Source: Haloplanus sp.
Lineage (GTDB): Archaea > Halobacteriota > Halobacteria > Halobacteriales > Haloferacaceae
NCBI RefSeq assembly: GCF_028275055.1
Contig: NZ_JAQCNJ010000045.1
Coordinates: forward strand, 1 to 44,760
Direction: 5' to 3'
DNA: 44,760 nucleotides
Part shown: positions 1 to 8,240 of the stretch, in pieces
Layout: each line of letters starts with the position of its first letter
Numbering within the stretch: the stretch's first letter is position 1
Translations under genes and position numbers: made by a program
Notes under the pieces: generated by a model
Databases searched by the model: none
The model's input: only the letters and a program-made list of their open reading frames with translations
What the model was told of the DNA's origin: nothing

Positions 1-88
1 AGAAGAGGAGTTAGATAGACTCGGGGTGTACGCGTCGAGGCAACGAGACGTTGAGCCCGCGAGCACTAACAGTCCAAGCCACATTCAT
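1..88 (+). rRNA. 23S ribosomal RNA, 3' end (partial)
   Basis: The first ~88 bases match the 3' terminus of haloarchaeal 23S rRNA as I know it: the segment with ACTCGGGGTGTACGCGTCGA and the closing CCAAGCCACATTCATCA. The gene starts outside the window. The exact mature end is estimated from the family and could shift by a few bases. A 5S gene follows in the same orientation. Confidence 0.9.
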
Positions 89-103
89 CAGATGTCGCAC
101 TGT

Positions 104-125
104 GACCCGATTTGATTGTCGGGTC
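104..125 (+). other. 23S-5S spacer hairpin
   Basis: A perfect 7-bp inverted repeat, GACCCGA (104-110) and TCGGGTC (119-125), encloses an 8-nt loop just after the 23S 3' end. In archaea rRNA precursors are cut at helices around the mature ends, so this is probably part of the processing structure. Its exact role is inferred. Confidence 0.5.
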
Positions 126-165
126 CAGGCGCTAGCTGGATCGCACGTACGTACGGTAGAGTTTA

Positions 166-206
166 CCGACACTGGATGGTCGGCGGTTCGATTCCGTCGG
201 TCGGCA
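166..206 (+). other. tRNA-like 3' half (T-arm plus acceptor strand) before 5S rRNA
   Basis: Bases 182-198 form a canonical T-arm: a 5-bp stem GGCGG/CCGTC around the 7-nt loop TTCGATT. It is followed by a 7-nt acceptor-like strand GGTCGGC (199-205) and one discriminator-like base. CCGAC at 166-170 can pair with GTCGG at 200-204, giving a minihelix. There is no D-arm, anticodon arm or CCA, so it is not a functional tRNA gene. It abuts the 5S 5' end and may be a processing signal read by tRNA-maturation enzymes. Confidence 0.55.
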
Positions 207-328
207 TGAAGGCGGCCAGAGCGGCGGGGGCACACCCGTACCCATCCCGAACACGGACGTTAAGCCCGCCTGCGTATCGGGCAGTACTGGAGTGGGCGAC
301 CCTCTGGGAGTTCTGATTCGCCGCCTCA
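207..328 (+). rRNA. 5S ribosomal RNA
   Basis: The sequence reads as a complete haloarchaeal 5S rRNA. It has the conserved CCCGTACCCATCCCGAACAC, TTAAGCCCGCC and AGTACTGGAGTG segments, and terminal complementarity between AAGGCGGC (209-216) and GCCGCCT near 320-326. Length is about 122 nt, as usual. It lies ~120 bp after the 23S end, the standard archaeal order. Ends are approximate by a base or two. Confidence 0.95.
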
Positions 329-342
329 CCACTCATACCTAT

Positions 343-374
343 GCCCGTCGGGTCGCTGTCTGACGGGTGCTTTT
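343..374 (+). terminator. rRNA operon terminator-like hairpin
   Basis: CCCGTC (344-349) pairs with GACGGG (362-367), and a TTTT run follows at 371-374, just after the 5S gene. Archaeal termination relies mainly on the T-run, so the hairpin may be incidental. Confidence 0.45.
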
Positions 375-517
375 CATATCGATTCATCAGTGGCGACATC
401 GCCGCCGAACCGGTTCCGTCCAGCGAATTAAACCGGACTTAATGGAAATAAAATGGGCCGAACCCGGGTTCAGCGCGTTCCCGATTTAACGCGGTGGGTG
501 TCCACGGACCGGACGTG

Positions 518-1639
518 ATGAACACGAAACGGCTCGGCACGATACTGCTCGTCGCCGCGATGCTGGTGTCGGCGGTCGCACCGGCCGCGGTGACAGCACA
601 GACGACATCGCTCTCCGTGAACGTAGCACAGGACGACGGGACGGGTGACGTGACGATCACCGTCGCCGACAACGGGACGGCTGTCGAGAACGCGACGGTG
701 AACGTGACCACCGGTGGGAACGACACGTACCCTGGCACGGGCGAGTACACGACCGACGAGAACGGCACGGTCACGCTCGCAAACCCCGATGAGCCGGTCG
801 AACTCACGATCACCGCGATTGACGACGGCGACACCGCGGCGACGACAGTCGCCGTCGAATCGGTCGAGACGCTCGCCGTAGGCGCCGAACAGGCGGATGA
901 CGGTTCGGTGACCGTCTCGGTCGGACGACTCGGCGAACCGGTCGCCAACGCCACGGTCGAAGTGACCGCGGAGGGGAACGACTCGTACACGGGCACGGGA
1001 ACGTACGAGACGGGCGATGGCGGAACGGTTGTCCTCCCCGCGCCGTCCGAGAACACCACGGTGACCGTCGAAGCGCGCGACGACGGCGGGACGGCAACGA
1101 CGACAGCAGACCTGACGCCACCCGAGCCGACCGGTCCGTTCGGCCGGATCGTTTCGACGTTCGCCGAGACGCTGAAAAACGCCGGCTTCAGCGGCCCACT
1201 CGGTCAACAGGTCTCCGAATTCGTGACCAGCAACAACCCGTCGAACGAAAACACCAGCGCGAACGCGTCGGAGCGTGGCCCGCCTGAGGACGCGGGTCCG
1301 AGCAACGACGGGAACGAGACCCGTGTCGTCCCGAGTACGCCGCCCACCGAGCAGCCGGGCAACTCCGACGACGCGCCGGGCCAATCCGATGCGGACGGCA
1401 ACGAATCCGAGGACTCGCCGGGCAACTCCGGTGACGACGATGGCGACTCCGACGACGAGGACGACTCACCGGGTAACTCCGGCGACGCACCGGGCCAGCC
1501 CGGCGACTCCGAGGAGGACGAGACGGACGAAGAAGACGAGACGGACGAGGAAGACGAGTCCAGCGACAACGGCGACGACGGAGGCAACGGAGACAACAAC
1601 GGCGGCGGCAACGGTAGCGCCAACGACAACGGCCGGTAG
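518..1639 (+). CDS. Secreted acidic protein with two Ig-like repeats
   Basis: I chose the start at 518 because the protein then opens with a Sec-type signal peptide (MNTKRLG, then a hydrophobic stretch to about residue 27 ending A-x-A/Q). A longer reading from 494 would put eight extra residues before it. Two ~75-residue beta-sandwich-like repeats follow (about 28-105 and 106-185), each with an ENATV/ANATV strand and a G-x-G-x-Y-x-T motif, and with several N-x-T sequons. From ~235 the chain is low complexity: Asp/Glu/Ser/Gly with repeated PGNSGD and APGQ units. No C-terminal membrane anchor or PGF-CTERM is visible, so it is probably released or held by the acidic tail. A weak TATA (about 483-489) precedes it. 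Function unknown; surface or adhesin-like by inference. Confidence 0.75.
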   Translation: MNTKRLGTILLVAAMLVSAVAPAAVTAQTTSLSVNVAQDDGTGDVTITVADNGTAVENATVNVTTGGNDTYPGTGEYTTDENGTVTLANPDEPVELTITAIDDGDTAATTVAVESVETLAVGAEQADDGSVTVSVGRLGEPVANATVEVTAEGNDSYTGTGTYETGDGGTVVLPAPSENTTVTVEARDDGGTATTTADLTPPEPTGPFGRIVSTFAETLKNAGFSGPLGQQVSEFVTSNNPSNENTSANASERGPPEDAGPSNDGNETRVVPSTPPTEQPGNSDDAPGQSDADGNESEDSPGNSGDDDGDSDDEDDSPGNSGDAPGQPGDSEEDETDEEDETDEEDESSDNGDDGGNGDNNGGGNGSANDNGR

Positions 1640-1662
1640 CTGAGACGCTCTCCCTGTTCTTT

Positions 1663-2007
1663 TCACCGCCGTTGCCGTTCGACGACGGATTCGAGTGTCG
1701 ACGGCGAGCAGTCGGCGAGGGCGGCTGCGTGGTCAAGAGATACGTTCCGACGCCGGACGGCGACGGCCGCGCCCGCGAGAACGGCGCCGTCGGTGCGGTC
1801 GGTCGGCTGCCACGCCCCGTCGTCGAGTGGGGTGTTTCGGTCTCTCCCGACACAGCCCACGGCGAGCATCGCGGCCGCGAGGGGGCTGTCGGCTCCGCCG
1901 TCGGTGTCGGCGGCGTCGGCGACGCCCGCGAGGGCGAGGGCGGTTGTGGGGTCGTCACCGACCAGCGCCCGGTCAAGCGCCGCCGCACGGACGTCGGCGA
2001 ACGTCAC
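1663..2007 (-). CDS. Hypothetical haloarchaeal protein, translationally coupled
   Basis: The start is taken as GTG at 2007, which overlaps the TGA stop of the upstream gene (GTGA), a typical coupled arrangement. Upstream of this point the frame is Arg-rich and does not look like protein. The 114-residue product is alanine-rich and helical. Its C-terminal ~25 residues (SLDHAAALADCSPSTLESVV) resemble a helix-turn-helix of the sigma/KorB kind, but I do not recognise the family. It is probably co-transcribed with the 98-residue gene ahead of it. Confidence 0.6.
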   Translation of the reverse strand: MTFADVRAAALDRALVGDDPTTALALAGVADAADTDGGADSPLAAAMLAVGCVGRDRNTPLDDGAWQPTDRTDGAVLAGAAVAVRRRNVSLDHAAALADCSPSTLESVVERQRR

Positions 2008-2300
2008 GGCTCCGGCGCGGTGAGCGTGTGTTCGACGACGGTCCCCTCCGGCGTTAGCGTCACCGTCCCGAGTTCGACGCGCTCGCCGGCCGTGGCGGCG
2101 GTCCCGACGGCATGGAGCGTCGACTCGCGGTCGAGTCGCTCCCAGACGGCCGCCTCGACGAGTCGCTGGAACGTGTCCCGGTCGCTCCAAGCCGCCTCCA
2201 GGTCGGACGGGACGTGGACGAGAAACCGGAACGCGTCGTCGTCGACGCCGATGCTGACGCCGAAGGTGTCCGCGGGCGGCGTCCCCTCGGTATCGGTCAT
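2004..2300 (-). CDS. Hypothetical haloarchaeal protein (98 aa)
   Basis: This is an acidic 98-residue protein with no signal peptide or membrane segment and alternating predicted beta strands (FGVSIGVDDDAFRFLVHV and later VELGTVTLTPEGTVVEHTL). A TATA-like TTATG on the minus strand at about 2324-2331 sits 27 nt before the ATG, fitting a leaderless transcript. It is the first gene of a two-gene unit with the 114-aa protein that overlaps its stop. I do not recognise the family, so no function is assigned. Confidence 0.65.
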   Translation of the reverse strand: MTDTEGTPPADTFGVSIGVDDDAFRFLVHVPSDLEAAWSDRDTFQRLVEAAVWERLDRESTLHAVGTAATAGERVELGTVTLTPEGTVVEHTLTAPEP

Positions 2301-2413
2301 ATCTTTGTTCGGCTCGGTGACGGCATAAGCGGGGCGGTCGTCGCGTGCGAGAGCGTGTCATTCACACGCCACCGGGATGGCGGCGTTTTTTCTCCCCGCT
2401 CCGGACCGAGGGT

Positions 2414-3003
2414 ATGAGCTACTCCATCGGACTCGTCGGTAAGCCCTCCGTTGGCAAGTCGACGTTTTTCAATGCGGTCGTCGGAGCGGAGCTCTGACGG
2501 GCCTGCGACGGCGACGATGAACGAGGCTCCCGAGGGTTCGTCCCCGTTCACGACCACCTCACGTTCGTCCCGACGAGCGCACACGCCGAACGGGCGTCGA
2601 AAGCCGGTGACGAGGAGGGCGTTCTCGACAACACACCCGGCAACGACGCGTTCGAAATCGTCGGCGATGTCGGCGGCAGACGGGCGGCCAGGTTGGAACG
2701 GATCGGGTCGCTGCTCGACACGTACGGTCGGACGGGCGTCCGGTCGTCGCTGGAGGCGGCATTGTTCGATGTGTTGAAGCTTATCGCGGTGTTCCCGGGC
2801 AGCGACAACGAGTCGACCTGTGAAGCGGGACGCTTTCGTGACCAGTTCGTTTTTCCCGAGGGACCGCCGACTCCGGCGACCACATCCACACCGGTCTGGG
2901 CGACGGGGTGCTCCACGGCACCGACTGCCGGTCCTCACGCCAGATCGGCGGTGGTCGCGAACTCGACGACCGCGACGTGATCGAACTCGTGACGACGACC
3001 TAA
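2414..3003 (+). pseudogene. ychF: Decayed ychF (Obg-family redox-regulated ATPase) remnant
   Basis: Translation from 2414 gives MSYSIGLVGKPSVGKSTFFN, the N-terminus of haloarchaeal YchF with an intact P-loop, but it stops after 27 residues. Further pieces follow in other frames: MNEAPEGSSPFTTT (~2517-2560), then HLTFVPTSAHAERASKAGDE onward (~2562-2812, matching the YchF helical/TGS region), and finally the C-terminal QIGGGRELDDRDVIELVTTT ending at a TAA at 3001. A normal gene is ~1.2 kb; here 590 bp remain, so most of the G-domain has been deleted and several frameshifts have accumulated. An intact copy is expected elsewhere in the genome. The last bases overlap the stop of the convergent cinA-like gene. 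Confidence 0.85.
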
Positions 3004-3533
3004 ATCGCATCGAGCAGAGCCGAGAGGGCCCGCCGCGCGCTTTCGGCTTTGACCGTCCAGCGGTCGCCGTCGAGAACGTGTCGCTTTGCACGGAGAAAAG
3101 AGTCGTCGCTCCCCCACGGGGCGGCGTGGGCAACGCCGACGAAGACGAGTCCAACGGGTTTCTCATCGGTGCCACCGGAGGGCCCGGCGACGCCCGTGGT
3201 GGAGACGCCCCACGTCGTCCCTGATCGGTCCCGGATACCCTGTGCCATCTCGCGGGCGACGGCGGCCGAGACGGCGCCGTGGGCGTCCAGCGACTCCCGT
3301 GAGACGCCGAGATCCGCCAGTTTCGCGTCGTTGGAGTAGGCGATCACCCCGCGGTCGAAGTAGTCGCTCGATCCAGGCACGTCGGTGAGCATCGACCCGA
3401 CGAGTCCGCCGGTCAGCGATTCGGCGACAGAGACGGTGTCACCCCGGTCGCACAGGCGTCGACCGAGGACGCGTTCGACAGCCCCCTCGTCGCCCGGCCC
3501 GGCCGTGAGCGTCCGCGTCTCGTTGTCGGTCAT
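3000..3533 (-). CDS. CinA C-terminal family nicotinamide-nucleotide amidohydrolase
   Basis: The 177-residue protein matches the stand-alone CinA C-terminal domain (PncC type), which hydrolyses NMN to nicotinate mononucleotide and ammonia in pyridine-nucleotide salvage. Visible signatures are DTVSVAESLTGGLVGSMLTD, YFDRGVIAYSNDAK and the VSTTGVAGPSGGTDEKPVGLV block. The ATG at 3533 (MTDNETRT) is chosen because the family domain begins soon after it; longer readings add unrelated residues. The gene is cytoplasmic and converges on the ychF remnant, with stops overlapping by a few bases. Confidence 0.88.
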   Translation of the reverse strand: MTDNETRTLTAGPGDEGAVERVLGRRLCDRGDTVSVAESLTGGLVGSMLTDVPGSSDYFDRGVIAYSNDAKLADLGVSRESLDAHGAVSAAVAREMAQGIRDRSGTTWGVSTTGVAGPSGGTDEKPVGLVFVGVAHAAPWGSDDSFLRAKRHVLDGDRWTVKAESARRALSALLDAI

Positions 3534-3627
3534 GGCCCGCGGTTGTCCCCCGAGACGTATCAAACGGGTGGCCGCGGAGCTACCCGCATCCGACTCATTT
3601 ATACTGTGTGAGTGGAGTAGGATGGGT

Positions 3628-4530
3628 ATGACGGACGAAACCATCGCTTTCGTCGGACTCGGCATCATGGGTGGACCGATGGCGGAGAACCTGCTCGATG
3701 CGGGCTACACCGTGGTCGGTCACAACCGCTCACAGGGACCGGTTGACGACCACGTCGCCGCCGGCGGTGAGGCGGCCGAGACGCCGAAGGAAGCCGCCGA
3801 ACGCGCCGACGTGACGATCATGTGCCTCCCCGACCACGAGGTGGTAGCGGAGGTCATGCGAGCGGACGAGGGTGTTCTCGCCGGCCTGAGCGAGGGTGAC
3901 GTGGTCATCGACAATTCGACGATCTCGCCGATGGTGACCGAGACCCTCGCCGAGGAGGTCCGTGACCGTGGCGCACGGATGCTCGACGCGCCGATCAGCG
4001 GCGGCGAGGAGGGCGCCATCGATGGCTCGCTCTCGATAATGGTCGGTGGCGACGAGGACGTTCTGACGGAGTGTCGTCCGATCCTCGAGGTGATGGGCGA
4101 GACGATCACGTACTGTGGCGACAACGGTGCCGGCCAGGTCACGAAGGCCTGCAACCAGATCGTCGTCGCGGGGACGATGGAGGCCGTCAGCGAGGCTCTC
4201 GTCTTCGCTTACAAGGCTGATGCGGACCTCGAAGCGGTCGTCGACGCCATCAGCGGCGGTGCGGCCGGGTGCTGGACGCTCGACAACCGCGCGCCGAGCA
4301 TGATCCACGGCGACTTCGAACCCGGGTTCTTCGCCGACTACCAGTACAAGGACCTTCGCATCGCGACCGACGCCGGCGAGGCGTACGGGTCGCCGATGCC
4401 ACAGACGGAACTCGTCCACGAGATGTACAAGTCTATGGTGGAGACCGGCCGCGGCAAGGACGACAACTCCGGCGTGATGCAGGTGATCGAGGATCTAGCC
4501 GGGGTTGAGGCGCGGGTAGAGGACGAGTGA
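3628..4530 (+). CDS. NAD(P)-dependent beta-hydroxyacid dehydrogenase (3-hydroxyisobutyrate dehydrogenase family)
   Basis: The 300-aa protein opens with the Rossmann motif FVGLGIMGGPMAENLLDAGY. It carries the family substrate-binding block DAPISGGEEGAIDGSLSIMV (~120-140) and the catalytic lysine segment GAGQVTKACNQIVV (~170). Such enzymes oxidise 3-hydroxyisobutyrate or reduce tartronate semialdehyde and relatives; the substrate here cannot be told. A TATA box (TTTATAC, 3598-3604) lies 27 nt before ATG 3628, which supports this start over the in-frame ATG at 3622. It is a single-gene unit; its neighbours do not fix a pathway. Confidence 0.88.
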   Translation: MTDETIAFVGLGIMGGPMAENLLDAGYTVVGHNRSQGPVDDHVAAGGEAAETPKEAAERADVTIMCLPDHEVVAEVMRADEGVLAGLSEGDVVIDNSTISPMVTETLAEEVRDRGARMLDAPISGGEEGAIDGSLSIMVGGDEDVLTECRPILEVMGETITYCGDNGAGQVTKACNQIVVAGTMEAVSEALVFAYKADADLEAVVDAISGGAAGCWTLDNRAPSMIHGDFEPGFFADYQYKDLRIATDAGEAYGSPMPQTELVHEMYKSMVETGRGKDDNSGVMQVIEDLAGVEARVEDE

Positions 4531-4643
4531 GTTGGCCCCGGACATAATCGCCGCCACGACCGGGGTAACGCTCGTTGTCGATCTCCCTCGGACCGACTCC
4601 GTGGCGTCCTGCCCTGCCCCGTCGCTTCGGTGACTCGCGGGCG

Positions 4644-5075
4644 TTACTCGACGTCGTCGTGGTCCAGAAGCCGCCGCGATCGATCCGCAGGCGCGGGGTC
4701 GTACGTGACGACCTCCAGTAGGTTCCCGGAGGGATCGACGAAGTAGAACCCCTCGAACTCCCCCCAGTCGTACGGCCCCTGCTTCGGGAACTGGTCGTCG
4801 AGACCGTCCATCACCGACTGGTACGTGGCGCGGTCAGTTTCGAAGGCGACGTGGGCCTTATCGAGCGGGTGGTCCAGTCCCCGTTCGTCCCACCGCTCGC
4901 CTCGCCCCGTCTCCACGAGCGTGACGACGGTTCCCCCGTCGGTTTCGAACATCACGTGATCGCCTTGGAAATCCTCCGGCGGGCGCAACAGGGTCAGGTC
5001 GAGCACATCGCGATAGAACTCGTGTGCTGCGCTGAGGTCGTCCACGTCGATGTTGATGTGATCGAGAGCGTCCAT
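4644..5075 (-). CDS. VOC-superfamily (glyoxalase/dioxygenase fold) protein
   Basis: The 143-aa protein has two beta-alpha-beta-beta-beta modules: LDHINIDVDDLSAAHEFYRD at the start, and later KAHVAFET...FEGFYFVDPSGNLLEVVTY. His6, and a late Glu in NLLEVV, are at the usual metal-ligand positions. Members bind a divalent metal and act on small organic substrates; no specific reaction can be assigned. The start at 5075 is supported by a TATA box on the minus strand (CTATATC, ~5098-5104). The promoter region is shared back to back with the aldehyde oxidoreductase gene. Confidence 0.8.
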   Translation of the reverse strand: MDALDHINIDVDDLSAAHEFYRDVLDLTLLRPPEDFQGDHVMFETDGGTVVTLVETGRGERWDERGLDHPLDKAHVAFETDRATYQSVMDGLDDQFPKQGPYDWGEFEGFYFVDPSGNLLEVVTYDPAPADRSRRLLDHDDVE

Positions 5076-5160
5076 AGCACCAGTGACAAGCGACGACAGA
5101 TATAGGTTTTCCCACCCCGGATCCACGGAACTATATGCGTCCCGTCCCGCCATGTGTGTG

Positions 5161-6852
5161 ATGCGACGCGCTCGTGGGTCCCTGCTTTCGATCGACGTGG
5201 GCGAGCGAACGTGGCGGACGGAACGCGTCGACGACGCACTCAGGCGGTTCGTCGGCGGTCGGGGCCTCGGGACGCGGCTGGCGTACGAACGCGTTCCGTT
5301 CGACGCCGATCCGCTCGGTCCGGCGAACCGGCTGTACTTCGCCGCCGGTCCGCTCCAGACGACGACGACCAGCTTTGCCGGCCGGCTCTCGTGTACAGGC
5401 CTCTCCCCGCTGACGGACGGCCTGTTATCGTCGAACGCCGGCGGGTTTTTGCCGGGGAACTTCGTCGCCACCGGCTACCCCGCCGTCGAACTCACGGGCG
5501 AGAGCGCCGACCCGCTCGCCGTCCATATCCGGGAGGGCGGCGTCGACTTCGAGCCCGTCCCGCAACTCGCCGGTGCGGAGGTGTCGACGGTGACCGAGTG
5601 GGCCCGCAACACTCATGCCCTCGACGGCGACCACGTCGCCTGCACCGGGCCGGCGGGCGACAACGCCGTCCGCTTTGCCGCCATCATGACGACCGACCAC
5701 CGGGCGTTCGCCCGCGGCGGTCTCGGGGCGGTTTTGGGTTCGAAAGGCGTCAAGGCGATCACGTTCGACGGCGACGCCGACCCGGGACCGGCCCTCGATG
5801 GGGCCGCAAGCGAGGTGGCGAGTGAAATCCACCGTGAGGCCGCCGAAACCGAACACGTCATGAAACGACAGGGGACGGCCAGCCTCACGTCGTTCGCGAA
5901 CGAGGTGGGTGCGTTGCCGACGCGGTACTTTTCCGAACTGTCGTTCGAGGGTGCCGACGCGGTCAGTGGCGAGCGGGTGGCCGAAAAGAAGACCGGTCGC
6001 GGCACCTGCTCGCGGTGTGCCTTCGCCTGCAAGCTTCCCACGGCCGACGAGAAGCGGGGTATCGAAACGGAGGGGCCGGAGTTCGAGACGATCATGGCCT
6101 TCGGGAGCAACACCGGCGTCGACGACCTGCCGTCGGTGATGCACGCCAACGACCGGTGTGACGAACTCGGCCTCGACACCATCTCGTGTGGCGATGTCGT
6201 CTCGGCGTATCTCGCCGCCGAGAACGCCTTTGGCGACGAGAAACTGGTCCATGACTTGATCGAGAAGATCGCTCACCGCGAGGGTGTCGGCGATCTGCTT
6301 GCCGAGGGGATCGCCCGTTGTCACGACGACCTCGGCGTTGCCGACTGGACGATGAAGGGGATGGAGTTTGCCGCCCACGACGGCCGGGCGCTCGCCGGAC
6401 AGGGACTCGCTTTCGCCACCTCGAACCGCGGCGCCGACCACCTCTACGGCAGTATGTACGTCTACGAGTATCCGCTGGTGGATACGGAGGCGGCGCTCCC
6501 CGCCGACGGACTCGACGGCAAGGCCGAACGCTTGGTCGCGTCCGAGAACCGAAACGCCGTCTTGGACTCGGCCATCGCCTGCCGGTTCTCCCGTGGGACA
6601 CTCACCGACGACCGCCTAGCGACGCTTCTTGATGCATCCACAGGGGAACTGAACGCACTGGGCTCGCGGGTGGTGGATCTGGAACGTGGTTTCAACAACC
6701 GCCGCGGCCGAGACCGGAACGACGACAACGACCTTCCCTTCGCGCTTGACGGCCTGTCGACGGCGCTTGACTCGTACTACGACCGGCGGGACTGGACCTC
6801 CGATGGGACGGTGCCGCAGGCGCGGTGTGACCGACACCTCGGCCGGGAGTGA
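5161..6852 (+). CDS. Aldehyde:ferredoxin oxidoreductase family tungsten/molybdopterin enzyme
   Basis: The 563-aa product is the length of archaeal AOR-family enzymes, which oxidise aldehydes to carboxylates with ferredoxin as electron acceptor, using a tungsto- or molybdopterin and one [4Fe-4S] cluster. Seen: the N-terminal domain start (LLSIDVGERTWRTERV and FVGGRGLGTRLAYERV), the cluster motif C-x2-C-x3-C in RGTCSRCAFACKLP (~residues 283-290), and a later Cys in SAIACRFSRG as the expected fourth ligand. TATA box CTATATG (5131-5137) is 27 nt before ATG 5161, so the start is secure. The substrate is unknown; formaldehyde or another C1/C2 aldehyde would fit the neighbouring alcohol and formate dehydrogenases. 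Its stop directly abuts that of the convergent cupin gene. Confidence 0.85.
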   Translation: MRRARGSLLSIDVGERTWRTERVDDALRRFVGGRGLGTRLAYERVPFDADPLGPANRLYFAAGPLQTTTTSFAGRLSCTGLSPLTDGLLSSNAGGFLPGNFVATGYPAVELTGESADPLAVHIREGGVDFEPVPQLAGAEVSTVTEWARNTHALDGDHVACTGPAGDNAVRFAAIMTTDHRAFARGGLGAVLGSKGVKAITFDGDADPGPALDGAASEVASEIHREAAETEHVMKRQGTASLTSFANEVGALPTRYFSELSFEGADAVSGERVAEKKTGRGTCSRCAFACKLPTADEKRGIETEGPEFETIMAFGSNTGVDDLPSVMHANDRCDELGLDTISCGDVVSAYLAAENAFGDEKLVHDLIEKIAHREGVGDLLAEGIARCHDDLGVADWTMKGMEFAAHDGRALAGQGLAFATSNRGADHLYGSMYVYEYPLVDTEAALPADGLDGKAERLVASENRNAVLDSAIACRFSRGTLTDDRLATLLDASTGELNALGSRVVDLERGFNNRRGRDRNDDNDLPFALDGLSTALDSYYDRRDWTSDGTVPQARCDRHLGRE

Positions 6853-7194
6853 TCACGGCTGTTTCCAGTCGGGATCGGACCGCGGCGGCGAGAGGACACC
6901 GATGCCGACCGCCGGCTCCTCGCCCCGGTTCTCGGCACCGTGTAACTCGTTGCTCTCGAACAGGTAGGAGTCGCCGGGACGAAGCGTGATCTCCTCGTCT
7001 TCGGTGATCGCCGTCAACGTCCCCTGGATCATGTAGCCGATCTGCTCGTTGTCGTGGCGGTGAACGGGGAGCGTCGCTCCCGGTTCGACCCGCCAGTGCT
7101 TCATCGACGCCTGCTCGCCGGCCGCGAGATCAGCGAGATAGACGCCGTTTGCGACCTCGTCGCCGTCCGCTCGCTCGTCGTTGATCCGCCTCAT
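6853..7194 (-). CDS. Cupin-domain protein
   Basis: This is a single-cupin protein of 113 aa. The metal-binding motif reads HRHDNEQIGYMIQGTL (~41-56) and the second motif GDSYLFESNELHGAENRG (~73-90), so His41, His43, Glu46 and a late His are present as metal ligands. Such small cupins serve as sugar/small-molecule-binding regulators, isomerases or dioxygenases; the activity here is unknown. It is transcribed divergently from the first soluble binding-protein gene across the 7226-7252 palindrome, whose CATAAA half reads as a minus-strand TATA ~30 nt before this start. Joint control of the two genes is likely. Confidence 0.82.
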   Translation of the reverse strand: MRRINDERADGDEVANGVYLADLAAGEQASMKHWRVEPGATLPVHRHDNEQIGYMIQGTLTAITEDEEITLRPGDSYLFESNELHGAENRGEEPAVGIGVLSPPRSDPDWKQP

Positions 7195-7225
7195 TCGATA
7201 TATCCTTATGATACGATGGGTAATT

Positions 7226-7252
7226 CATAAAGGTTCCTGAGGAACTTTTATC
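7226..7252. promoter_or_regulatory. 27-bp palindromic operator/promoter element, copy 1
   Basis: The core GTTCC-TGA-GGAAC is flanked by A-rich and T-rich ends, giving a near-palindrome. TTTTATC at its right end lies 27 nt before ATG 7277 and serves as the TATA. The left CATAAA reads as a TATA for the divergent cupin gene. The same 27-bp string, with 3 differences, recurs at 9253-9279. A repressor or activator bound here would cover both promoters. Confidence 0.7.
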
Positions 7253-7276
7253 TATGAGCGGTTATACGGATGCGGT

Positions 7277-8179
7277 ATGCCAGCGACCGAGACGATCAAG
7301 CTGTTCCACCTGCCCTACTCGTTCATGCTTCCCCAGCGTGTCGCTGCGGAGCGTGGGTACTTCGCCGACGAGGGGCTCGACGTCGAACTGGTCGAACGGG
7401 ACCGGACCTGCGTGACGGACAAGTACATTCCGTCCGAGGAGACGCTGACCAACGACAACGACGTGGACCTCTACCCCATCTGCAAGTGGGAGAGCCTGAA
7501 GCGGACGTGGGAGTTCGACGACGGTCGTATCGTTGCCGAGGGGACCTTTGCGGACCAGCCCTACGCGGTGTTCGTCCGTCCCGACTCCGACATCGAGGAC
7601 CCGGCGGATCTGGCGAACGTTCCGGTCGGTGTCAACCTGCGAACCGGACAGGAGTACACGGCTATCCGGGCGCTCGAGGCGCACATGGACGAAGACGAGG
7701 TGACCATCGAAGGACACGGGATGCCGACCGACCGGCTTCGTGCCCTCAGAGACGGCGAGGTGGACGCCGTCACCCTGCTGGACCCGCAGATCACGCTCGC
7801 AGAACATCTCGGCTTCGAGAAAATACTGGAGTTCGAGAATCATATGGGTATCGTCGGTGTCGAGGCGTTGGAGGGCGAGACGCTCGACGCCTTTATGCGC
7901 GCCTACCGCCGCGCGGTCGAGGCGATCAACGCCGACCCGTCGGCGTACCGCGACCAGTATCTCGACATGCTCTGGAAGGACGAGGAGGTCGCCCCCGAAC
8001 TCTTCGAGGACGTCGACACCGAGGCCGTCCGCGCCGCCCTCGACGTGCCGGAGTACGAGGTGCCCGAGTTGGCCGACCGCGATGACCTCGATTACCACCT
8101 CGACTGGATGAAACAACGACAGTTGATCGACGCCGACGCCGACATCAACGCCATCGTTTCCCCGATCCGGCTACCGTGA
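7277..8179 (+). CDS. Soluble NMT1/SsuA-like substrate-binding protein, no signal peptide
   Basis: The 300-aa protein has the type II periplasmic-binding fold of the NMT1/THI5/SsuA group: LPYSFMLPQRVAAERGYFADEGLDVELVER at the N-terminus, then a PYAVFVRPDS hinge strand and LRTGQEYTAIRALEAHM. There is no Tat, Sec or lipobox sequence, so as read it stays in the cytoplasm, unlike ordinary ABC binding proteins. The leaderless start is fixed by the TATA at 7246-7252. It heads a run of four such genes, and no permease or ATPase adjoins them. It could be a ligand-binding sensor, a carrier or an enzyme of the THI5 type; the ligand is unknown. Confidence 0.75.
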   Translation: MPATETIKLFHLPYSFMLPQRVAAERGYFADEGLDVELVERDRTCVTDKYIPSEETLTNDNDVDLYPICKWESLKRTWEFDDGRIVAEGTFADQPYAVFVRPDSDIEDPADLANVPVGVNLRTGQEYTAIRALEAHMDEDEVTIEGHGMPTDRLRALRDGEVDAVTLLDPQITLAEHLGFEKILEFENHMGIVGVEALEGETLDAFMRAYRRAVEAINADPSAYRDQYLDMLWKDEEVAPELFEDVDTEAVRAALDVPEYEVPELADRDDLDYHLDWMKQRQLIDADADINAIVSPIRLP

Positions 8180-8240
8180 GCGGCGTCGCCACGGACGGTG
8201 CGTCCCGTTTCGGCCGCTCCGGTCGGTCCGTCGGCCCGGT

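Noticed and set aside
116-206. Possible complete tRNA gene in the 23S-5S spacer
   Set aside because: Only the T-arm and the 3' acceptor strand can be formed; no anticodon arm or D-arm fits.
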